A DNA stretch of 9,575 nt from an uncultured Veillonellaceae bacterium. GTDB lineage: Bacteria; Bacillota; Negativicutes; Veillonellales; Negativicoccaceae. The stretch covers positions 1-9,575 of the forward strand of contig CAMYCX010000050.1 of NCBI GenBank assembly GCA_947254705.1, given 5' to 3'. Shown here in pieces: positions 1 to 5,099 of the stretch. The position numbers and the translations under genes are program-made. The notes under the pieces were generated by a model that saw only the letters and a list, made by a program, of their open reading frames with translations, was not told where the DNA came from and ran no database searches. Numbering within the stretch: position 1 is the first letter of the stretch; each line of letters opens with the position of its first letter.

Positions 1-629
1 TGCGTAAACAACGCCAGCACATTCATACCGGCCTCTTCCAAGGCCGCAATCAAGACATCGTAAAACTCCGTCTTGCCCCAGAGCCAATCGTCCCGCAGGA
101 AGAAAAACCCGACCGTCGCCCGGTCCGGCTGCCAATGTTTGGCCCGATACGCCGCCAAGGAATCGTACGCCTCCTCGCCCGGATAATATAATCCCTCTTC
201 CAACTGCGGTTGCGGTGCGGGTACGTCGCCGCCGCCGCCGAGAAGCGTTTCCGTCAAGTATTGCCACAATGCTTCGTAGTTCGCCATGCCGCCCGCATTG
301 AGATACTGCTCGACCCGTGCTTCCTGTGCGGGCGTCACCCCATGCCGCCGCCACGCGTCCGGGCCGTGCGTCAAGTACACCCAATGCGCCACCCCCGCCG
401 CTTGTAATGCCGCGCCGAGCGGTTCACTCATCGCATGACCGCCCATCAGTGAAATCACGACCAAGGACGCATCCGACCAGTCATGCGCGATCCATGTCGC
501 GGCATTCGCCTCGGTAATCCGCACGACGGTAGCCGCTATGTCATCGCCGCATTCGCGCCGTTTGTCCAATGCCAATCCGACCCGCTCCGCCTGCGCCTGT
601 ATATTCGTCAACCAATAAATATGTCCCAT
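1..629 (-). CDS. cobN: CobN-like cobaltochelatase large subunit, N-terminal part (cut by window edge)
   Basis: The visible part is the first 209 residues of a protein that continues beyond base 1. It matches the N-terminal layout of the CobN/BchH family of large chelatase subunits, which bind a tetrapyrrole and insert a metal with an AAA+ motor. Seen directly: a Rossmann-like start (MGHIYWLTNIQAQAERVGLA), the stretch VEQYLNAGGMANYEALWQYL at about 106-125, the family signature QLEEGLYYPG near 142-151, and ATVGFFFLRDDWLWGKTEFYDVLIAAL at about 171-197 (equivalent to the 'VGILFYRSHWLTGN' region of CobN), followed by GMNVLALFT. The ATG at 629 follows the stop of the upstream membrane-protein gene by 3 nt, with a purine-rich AAAAAGGGGG as ribosome site. 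In anaerobes, CobN-like proteins may serve cobalamin synthesis or, as paralogues such as HmuS, haem handling. The missing C-terminal part and neighbours would decide. Family call is firm; the exact substrate is not. Confidence 0.85.
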   Translation of the reverse strand, partial: MGHIYWLTNIQAQAERVGLALDKRRECGDDIAATVVRITEANAATWIAHDWSDASLVVISLMGGHAMSEPLGAALQAAGVAHWVYLTHGPDAWRRHGVTPAQEARVEQYLNAGGMANYEALWQYLTETLLGGGGDVPAPQPQLEEGLYYPGEEAYDSLAAYRAKHWQPDRATVGFFFLRDDWLWGKTEFYDVLIAALEEAGMNVLALFT

Positions 630-632
630 TCC

Positions 633-1121
633 TTAGTGGTCCCCCTTTTTCGTGTCCTGCTCCGTTTCGCTGCGTTGTCGATCCCGCCAGGCACCGACGG
701 CATGCAAAATGCGTCCGCGATCCTCCGGTGTCAACTCATGCCAAGCCACCGGTACGATGCTGTGCAATCCGTGCCGATTGCGTAAATAAAGCTGCCGCCA
801 ATTCGCCGCTACCCCCGCCACCGACGCATACGGCACGACAAGATACCGGCGGCGTCCCATCGAGGCCAACATCTCCATACGGACCGACTCTTCCGCTACG
901 GTGACGATCATGTCATCTTCCCGTAAACGGCACAATATCGGTACCCGGCAATAAATCAGCCAGAGGCACGCCAGCAGGCCGATCGTGTATTCTATCATCA
1001 ACGACGGTACATCGGTACGCCATGCATTCCAACCAAACACGGCCGCCATCACGGTATATACCGATTGCGTTGGTAACGCGACGCGCCACGACGTCTCCAA
1101 TATTTGTTCCCGTGTATTCAC
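633..1121 (-). CDS. Small two-helix membrane protein, YcxB-like layout, upstream of cobN
   Basis: A 162-residue protein of unknown function. Two hydrophobic segments lie at about 17-33 and 41-63 (the second includes IGLLACLWLIYC). They are followed by a beta-rich, soluble C-terminal domain (about 68-145) with the pattern VPYASVAGVAANWRQLYLRN then IVPVAWHELTPEDRGRI. That order (two helices, then a PH-like strand domain with a 'surface, readout, proline, acidic helix' ending) resembles YcxB-like proteins, but this is from memory of the layout and not an alignment. The start is GTG at 1121, chosen because GGGAGGG sits 9 nt upstream; the nearby ATG at 1123 runs straight into TGA. Its stop lies 3 nt before the cobN-like start, so the two are probably translationally coupled. 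A role as a membrane partner of the chelatase is inference. Confidence 0.75.
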   Translation of the reverse strand: MNTREQILETSWRVALPTQSVYTVMAAVFGWNAWRTDVPSLMIEYTIGLLACLWLIYCRVPILCRLREDDMIVTVAEESVRMEMLASMGRRRYLVVPYASVAGVAANWRQLYLRNRHGLHSIVPVAWHELTPEDRGRILHAVGAWRDRQRSETEQDTKKGDH

Positions 1122-1144
1122 ATGTATACACCCTCCCGCTATCT

Positions 1145-1173
1145 ATTGTACGAATTTTCCTCCGACCGCGCAA
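1145..1173 (-). promoter_or_regulatory. Probable promoter of the minus-strand membrane protein/cobN unit
   Basis: Read on the minus strand, a TACAAT -10 (bases 1145-1150) lies 17 bp from TTGCGC (1168-1173), a weak -35 match (3 of 6). It would start transcription about 20 nt before the GTG start at 1121, leaving room only for the ribosome site. The -10 is good; the -35 is poor. Confidence 0.4.
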
Positions 1174-1193
1174 ATCGAACAAGCGTTGACAAA

Positions 1194-1223
1194 TTGACAA
1201 TCCCGTAACGACACAGGTATAGT
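1194..1223 (+). promoter_or_regulatory. Sigma-A-like promoter of the nfeD-floA operon
   Basis: A perfect -35 hexamer TTGACA (1194-1199) is followed after 18 bp by TATAGT (1218-1223), a 5 of 6 match to the -10. A second TTGACA lies at 1186-1191, giving a direct repeat TTGACAAATTGACAA with 8-bp period. The -10 lies inside a near-palindrome (1217-1233). The expected start point is around 1230, giving a leader of about 45 nt before the ATG at 1274. This is the only credible promoter I see for the four-gene operon. Confidence 0.65.
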
Positions 1224-1233
1224 AATAGTATAC
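1217..1233. repeat. Near-perfect 17-bp palindrome over the -10 of the floA-operon promoter
   Basis: GTATAGTAATAGTATAC has 7 of 8 base pairs complementary about a central A, with only the G/G pair at positions 6 and 12 failing. It covers the TATAGT -10, so it may be an operator. AT-richness near promoters makes chance palindromes common. Confidence 0.4.
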
Positions 1234-1273
1234 ATTGATAACTGTCGAAGTTAAAAAGAAAGGACGATGTTCC

Positions 1274-1705
1274 ATGCACTCTCTCTTTTCACGTTCTCTC
1301 GCCGTATTGCTGCTGGCCGGTATCGCCGTACCGCTCGGTGTGTCCGCCGCCGTACCCGTACCGGCCAATATGCCGGCCGCCGTACGCGCGCTGTCCCCGC
1401 ATCATCCGCGGGCAGCCTATTACTACCTGCTGGACTGGGTAGAACAGGGAAAAATAACCGCCCGGGAAGCGATGGCGACATGGCGTTACATGACATTTCG
1501 CTATGAACGGCGACAACAGGACTTGGCCGCAGTGGCCGACATGAACCGTGACGAACGACGCGCCTACATGCAAGCCCGTCGTGCAGAACGCGGCAATCCG
1601 ATGACGGAGTTCGCCGTCATGAGCGGCATTTCCCCCGAACGGGCCCGTGTCCTGATGAATCTTTTCCACGATAACGGAAAAGGCGATAAGTATGCCGAAA
1701 ACTGA
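1274..1705 (+). CDS. Small exported helical protein of unknown function, first gene of the nfeD-floA operon
   Basis: A 143-residue protein I do not recognise. Residues 1-25 are a clear signal peptide: a basic start, the hydrophobic core LAVLLLAGIAVPL and a likely cut after GVSA. The mature part is almost wholly helical and charged: HHPRAAYYYLLDWVEQGKITAREAMATWRY..., a basic/acidic stretch with repeated R/E pairs (about 75-108), then MSGISPERARVLMNLF near the end. No cysteines, no metal site and no catalytic pattern stand out. The ATG at 1274 is preferred because GAAAGGA (1258-1264) lies 9 nt upstream and the signal peptide begins there; a TTG at 1235 in frame would prepend 13 unlikely residues. 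It overlaps the NfeD-like gene by 14 nt. Context suggests an extracytoplasmic partner of the NfeD/FloA pair; this is inference. Size and helical content recall Spy/CpxP-type chaperones, but I see no family motif. Confidence 0.75.
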   Translation: MHSLFSRSLAVLLLAGIAVPLGVSAAVPVPANMPAAVRALSPHHPRAAYYYLLDWVEQGKITAREAMATWRYMTFRYERRQQDLAAVADMNRDERRAYMQARRAERGNPMTEFAVMSGISPERARVLMNLFHDNGKGDKYAEN

Positions 1706-3011
1706 CCCTCGCATATCGCGACGACTGCACCGATGGCTCTTCGCTCTTTTGGTACTACTCTGCAGCGGGGCGATCAGTCTGACCGTCATGGCGGCGGAGG
1801 TGCTGATCGTCCCGATTCGCGGAGAAATTGACAGCGGCACGCGCGCCCATGTCATTCGTGTTATCCGCACCGCGGAAGCACAGGGAAGCACCGTTTTGCT
1901 CGATTTGGATACGTTCGGCGGCGAGGTCGCGCCCGCCACGGAAATTCGCGATGCCGTATTGCATGCCCATGTACCGACCATCGCCTATGTCCATCCGCGC
2001 GCGTGGTCGGCGGGCGCACTCATCGCACTGGCGGCGCGGGATCTCGTCATGGCGCCGGACGGCAGTATCGGTGCTGCCGAGCCGATTCCCGCTACGGAAA
2101 AAACGATTGCCGCGCTGCGGGCCGAGTTTGCGGCCACCGCCCGGGCACGCCATCGGGATGACCGCATCGCCGCCGCTATGGTGGACAAAACCCGCGGCGC
2201 GCCTCCCTATGCCGAGGCCGGTACGATCGTGTCTCTGCCGGCGACCGATGCCGTGACGGCGGGAATTGCTGACCGGCAAGCCGTCGACATCGACGAACTG
2301 CTCGCCGCCACACCGTGGCAAAACGAAACACGACGAATCATGCCCGCCGAGTGGACGGATCAACTGACCGGATGGCTGTCGTCTCCGATTTGGCAAGTCG
2401 CCCTGATCGGTATTCTGTTCGCCTCGTTGCTGGCGGAAATCAAAACCGCCGGCTTTTCCGGCGGGGGACTGATCGCCGCCATTGCCGCGGCATTGCTGCT
2501 TGCCGGCCCGTGGCAGGCGGGAGAAGTCGGCTGGCTTGAACCAGTTCTCCTCGGCAGCGGGATTTTACTCCTGTTGGCCGATCTGTTGCTGCTGTTCAGC
2601 GGTTGGGGCGCCGGCATCGGTCTGCTGATGATTCTCGCCGGTATCTACCTGCTGTTGGGCGGCGGCGGCACCGCACTGTACCTCACACTCGGCGGTCTGA
2701 TCTTGGCGATCGTTCTCTTTGCCGGCATCGCCCGCTACCTGTCCGCGGGACGTCTGTGGCACCGTCTGACCTTACAGACACGCAGCACCGCCGGCAGCGG
2801 CTATGTCAGCAATGACGATTATACCGCCTACCTGCATGCACGCGGTACGGCCGTCACGCCGCTCCGTCCTGCCGGTACGGTGCAAATCGGAACCGTCCAA
2901 CTCGACGTCGTGACCCGCGGTGAATTCATCTCCCCCGGCACCCCTGTCGAGGTCATTATTGTCAGCGGCTCGCGCATCGTCGTAACCGCCATTCCTGAAG
3001 GGAGCTTATGA
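1692..3011 (+). CDS. NfeD-like membrane protein with ClpP-class serine protease domain
   Basis: A 439-residue full-length NfeD of the long type: an N-terminal signal/anchor (about 14-35), a ClpP/SppA-like protease domain (about 36-210), five transmembrane segments (roughly 232-252, 259-272, 281-302, 307-323, 329-347) and a C-terminal NfeD OB-fold (about 368-439, with the typical RPAGTVQIGTVQLDVVTRGE followed by FISPGTPVEVIIVSGSRIVV). In the protease domain, LDLDTFGGEVAPATEI matches the family DTPGG region and S106 in WSAGALIALA is the expected nucleophile. A lysine partner is less clear (K137 or K166). Long NfeD proteins sit beside and work with flotillin/stomatin-like proteins, here FloA directly downstream with an ATGA overlap. 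Proteases of this class cleave hydrophobic, stomatin-type tails in archaea; the substrate here is unknown. The start ATG follows AAAGG by 8 nt. Confidence 0.92.
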   Translation: MPKTDPRISRRLHRWLFALLVLLCSGAISLTVMAAEVLIVPIRGEIDSGTRAHVIRVIRTAEAQGSTVLLDLDTFGGEVAPATEIRDAVLHAHVPTIAYVHPRAWSAGALIALAARDLVMAPDGSIGAAEPIPATEKTIAALRAEFAATARARHRDDRIAAAMVDKTRGAPPYAEAGTIVSLPATDAVTAGIADRQAVDIDELLAATPWQNETRRIMPAEWTDQLTGWLSSPIWQVALIGILFASLLAEIKTAGFSGGGLIAAIAAALLLAGPWQAGEVGWLEPVLLGSGILLLLADLLLLFSGWGAGIGLLMILAGIYLLLGGGGTALYLTLGGLILAIVLFAGIARYLSAGRLWHRLTLQTRSTAGSGYVSNDDYTAYLHARGTAVTPLRPAGTVQIGTVQLDVVTRGEFISPGTPVEVIIVSGSRIVVTAIPEGSL

Positions 3012-4000
3012 TGAGTATTATTTTACCCGGTATGAGCGTCTTTTTGATCCTCATCGCCGTGATGATTTTCTTTCATTTCGTGCCGATCGGCCTTTGGATT
3101 TCCGCACTCGCGGCCGGTGTCAGTATCGGTATTTTCGACTTGGTCGGGATGCGCTTGCGCCGTGTACCGCCGCGCACCATCGTGCTGCCTCTCGTCAAAG
3201 GCTTCAAAGCCGGACTCGATGTTAATGCCGCACAACTGGAAGCGCACTATCTGGCGGGCGGCGACGTCGATCGCGTGGTCGACGCCTTGATCGCCGCTCA
3301 TCGCGCGTCCATTCCGCTGACCTTTGAACGCTCCGCCGCTATCGATCTGGCCGGCCGCAACGTGCTCGAAGCCGTACAAATGAGCGTCAATCCGAAAGTA
3401 ATCGAAACCCCGATCATCTCCGCCATGGCCAAAAACGGGATTGAACTAAAAGTTCGCGCCCGAGTCACCGTTCGCGCGAACATCGACCGCTTGGTCGGCG
3501 GAGCGGGAGAAGCCACCATCATTGCCCGTGTCGGCGAAGGGATCGTCACGACCGTCGGTTCGTCGGAACGCCATACGGACGTCCTCGAAAACCCGGATCA
3601 TATCTCCCGCACCGTACTGGAAAAAGGACTTGATGCCGGCACCGCCTTTGAAATTCTTTCGATTGATATTGCCGATGTCGATGTCGGCCGCAATATCGGC
3701 GCGGAATTGCAGACAGACCAGGCCGAAGCCGACAAACGGATCGCCCAGGCGCGCGCGGAAGAACGCCGCGCCATGGCCGTAGCGAAAGAACAGGAAATGC
3801 GTGCCCATACACAGGAAATGCAGGCCGAAGTCGTCCGCGCCCAGGCGGAAGTCCCGATTGCCTTGGCACAGGCCCTGCGGGAAGGCAATCTCGGCGTCAT
3901 GGATCACTACCGTCTGCAAAACATTCAGGCCGATACCAAAATGCGCGATTCGATCGCCGATCCGAGCGATCCGTACGAATCGGACTCGGGTAAACACTGA
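3008..4000 (+). CDS. floA: Flotillin-like protein FloA
   Basis: A 330-residue protein that follows Bacillus FloA (YqfA) closely through its whole length. FloA is a scaffold of functional membrane microdomains. It has a hydrophobic hairpin at about 8-46 (LILIAVMIFFHFVPIGLWIS, then GMRLRRVPPRTI), an SPFH-like domain with AGLDVNAAQLEAHYLAGGDV, AIDLAGRNVLEAVQMSVNPK, RANIDRLVGGAGEATIIARV and FEILSIDIADVDVGRNIGAE, and a C-terminal EA-rich helical region (about 235-295: QAEADKRIAQARAEERRAMA onward) for oligomerisation. It ends with a charged tail. The first ATG (3008) overlaps the NfeD stop as ATGA. A second ATG at 3011 has better spacing from the ribosome site AAGGGAG (2998-3004; 6 nt against 3), so the real protein may be one residue shorter. 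The nfeD-floA pairing equals yqeZ-yqfA in Bacillus. Identification is very secure. Confidence 0.97.
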   Translation: MMSIILPGMSVFLILIAVMIFFHFVPIGLWISALAAGVSIGIFDLVGMRLRRVPPRTIVLPLVKGFKAGLDVNAAQLEAHYLAGGDVDRVVDALIAAHRASIPLTFERSAAIDLAGRNVLEAVQMSVNPKVIETPIISAMAKNGIELKVRARVTVRANIDRLVGGAGEATIIARVGEGIVTTVGSSERHTDVLENPDHISRTVLEKGLDAGTAFEILSIDIADVDVGRNIGAELQTDQAEADKRIAQARAEERRAMAVAKEQEMRAHTQEMQAEVVRAQAEVPIALAQALREGNLGVMDHYRLQNIQADTKMRDSIADPSDPYESDSGKH

Positions 4001-4383
4001 TGGAAATTTTAGCGATTCTTCTGATTTGGATCGTCTTCGGCGGCCTTCGCCGATTTCTGCAATCGGCCCCGTCCGAACCCGCTCCGCAAGGTGAAATGAA
4101 CGAGGAACAGGCCCCGCAATGGCTGCGCCAGCTCACCGCGCAATGGGAACAATGGACCGATGCGGCAGACGATGCGGATCCCGTTGCCAAGCCGCGTCCC
4201 GTGCCGACGGCCGCCCCCGCGGTGCCGCCACCGCCGGCCGATACACCGACCGTCCCGCCGATCACGGTGTCCGCACCGCCGAGGCGGCGTCCGCTTACCC
4301 ACGCCGAATGGCGGCACGCGATGGTCATGGCCACGATTTTCAATCCGCCCCGTGCCCAAGACCCGTATCGGTGGCCGGAATAA
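4000..4383 (+). CDS. Small membrane-anchored protein with proline-rich linker, downstream of floA
   Basis: A 127-residue protein without a named family. An N-terminal hydrophobic segment (EILAILLIWIVFGGLRRFL, residues 2-20) would anchor it in the membrane. A glutamine- and acid-rich part follows (about 22-60, QAPQWLRQLTAQWEQW), then a Pro/Ala/Val linker (about 64-98, PPPPADTPTVPP). It ends in a basic helix and short tail, LTHAEWRHAMVMATIFNPPR followed by AQDPYRWPE. The tail resembles a short C-terminal motif ('AIILSEILGPPRALRP'-like) that I recall from small Firmicutes membrane proteins, which suggests a docking peptide on a flexible arm. Its ATG shares one base with the floA stop (TGATG), and the operon terminator follows 8 nt after its stop. 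A role as a FloA or NfeD partner is inferred from position only. Confidence 0.7.
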   Translation: MEILAILLIWIVFGGLRRFLQSAPSEPAPQGEMNEEQAPQWLRQLTAQWEQWTDAADDADPVAKPRPVPTAAPAVPPPPADTPTVPPITVSAPPRRRPLTHAEWRHAMVMATIFNPPRAQDPYRWPE

Positions 4384-4390
4384 GACAACA

Positions 4391-4424
4391 AAAAAGCAAC
4401 GTAACTTTCGTTACGTTGCTTTTT
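4391..4424. terminator. Bidirectional intrinsic terminator between convergent operons
   Basis: A perfect 15-bp inverted repeat (AAAAAGCAACGTAAC at 4391-4405, loop TTTC, complementary arm 4410-4424). The A-run on the left arm and T-run on the right arm give a U-tract in either direction. It sits between the stop of the floA-operon tail gene (4383) and the stop of the minus-strand membrane protein (4428), so it can end both transcripts. Confidence 0.9.
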
Positions 4425-4427
4425 CAT

Positions 4428-4679
4428 TTACACGGCACGCAACAAGCGCCATACCGCCTTGCCCGTCCAACGGGCCAGCGTCATTTTGGCATGCGTTTTC
4501 GTAAACCAAAATCCCCATAGGCGTTTACCGACACCCCATTGTATCCGCAGGATTTTACGTCCGACCGTCCACGCAATGACCAGCGGAATTGCCGCCAACG
4601 CTACCCCGCAAAGCACCAGTAACACCGCGCCGAGAATTTTGCCTGCCGACCGTTCGCCGCCGACTGCATCGTTCTGCAT
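4428..4679 (-). CDS. Small membrane protein of unknown function, last gene of the RNR unit
   Basis: An 83-residue protein (from the ATG at 4679) with one long hydrophobic stretch at about 14-38 (ILGAVLLVLCGVALAAIPLV) and a basic, tryptophan-rich C-terminal half (RIQWGVGKRLWGFWF..., then WTGKAVWRLLRAV). The second half looks amphipathic and could lie on the membrane surface. An upstream ATG at 4751 would give 107 residues, but it has no ribosome site and its extension runs through a likely promoter. The ATG at 4679 follows GGGTGAGGAG, although AGGAG touches the start codon, so spacing is not ideal. It lies downstream of the rhodanese gene and ends at the shared terminator. I know no family for it. 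Confidence 0.6.
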   Translation of the reverse strand: MQNDAVGGERSAGKILGAVLLVLCGVALAAIPLVIAWTVGRKILRIQWGVGKRLWGFWFTKTHAKMTLARWTGKAVWRLLRAV

Positions 4680-4721
4680 CTCCTCACCCGCTTTCTTGAC
4701 TGACCGTATCGATCTGTCTTT

Positions 4722-4750
4722 ACTATACCATTGAATAACGCATTCGTCCA
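4722..4750 (-). promoter_or_regulatory. Possible internal promoter for the small membrane protein
   Basis: On the minus strand, TATAGT (bases 4722-4727) lies exactly 17 bp downstream of TGGACG (4745-4750; 4 of 6 match to the -35). It would start transcription about 35 nt before the ATG at 4679, just past the end of the rhodanese gene. Confidence 0.4.
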
Positions 4751-4754
4751 TGCA

Positions 4755-5090
4755 TCAGCGTTCCGTTTCGTACGGCCAATCCATGATCCCGCCGATATTG
4801 ACCGCCCGTGTATAGCCGAGTCCGATCAGTCGCTGCACCGCCCGACGGCTGCGCGCACCGCTGCGACAATAGACCAGTACGTCGCTGTCTTTCGTCGGAA
4901 TCGCTTGCGCCGCACTTGCTTCGTTAATCGTACCGAGCGGCAACAAACGCGCTTTCGGCAAATGCCCGTCAGCGTATTCATCAGGCTCACGCACATCCAG
5001 CACGATCGCCGTCGCCATACGCTTTTTTGCCTCTGCCGGCGAGATCGTCGGCACCTCGGCCGTGCCGAACCATTTGGATAAAAATCCCAT
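4755..5090 (-). CDS. Single-domain rhodanese-like sulfurtransferase
   Basis: A 111-residue cytoplasmic single-domain rhodanese. The family CH2A motif is clear as VLDVREPDEYADGHLPKARL (about 30-49). The active-site loop is CRSGARS with the persulfide-forming Cys75, after VLVYC, and the C-terminal CH2B-like NIGGIMDWP closes the fold. Proteins of this size transfer sulfane sulfur or act as redox-responsive sulfur carriers; the acceptor cannot be told from sequence. The ATG at 5090 is preceded by a full AAGGAGG with 4 nt spacing, placed in the 9-nt gap after the ribonucleotide reductase stop (5100), so it is probably co-transcribed with the reductase. Whether it serves the reductase's thiol chemistry or is simply carried in the same unit is open. 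Confidence 0.9.
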   Translation of the reverse strand: MGFLSKWFGTAEVPTISPAEAKKRMATAIVLDVREPDEYADGHLPKARLLPLGTINEASAAQAIPTKDSDVLVYCRSGARSRRAVQRLIGLGYTRAVNIGGIMDWPYETER

Positions 5091-5099
5091 ACGGCCTCC

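Noticed and set aside
224..240. GCC-repeat tract as a variable microsatellite
   Set aside because: Only about five units, in frame, encoding a glycine run in a linker of the CobN-like protein; too short to argue phase variation.
1..629. Magnesium chelatase subunit BchH instead of CobN
   Set aside because: No photosynthesis context, and the GLYYPG and VGFFFLRDDWL regions read like CobN; the family is shared, so BchH cannot be fully excluded without the rest of the gene.
210..904. Plus-strand open frames opposite the CobN-like and membrane-protein genes
   Set aside because: Their products are Pro/Arg-rich shadows; the minus strand carries a clear CobN N-terminus and a membrane protein.
1235..1273. 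TTG start for the exported protein
   Set aside because: No ribosome site precedes it, it lies close to the promoter, and a standard signal peptide starts at ATG 1274.
1289..1981. Minus-strand open frame of 230 codons opposite the exported protein and nfeD
   Set aside because: It is antisense to two well-supported genes, its product is low-complexity without domains, and high GC explains the open frame.
3446..3997. Minus-strand open frame of 183 codons opposite floA
   Set aside because: FloA is beyond doubt on the other strand; the antisense product has no recognisable fold and no ribosome site was convincing.
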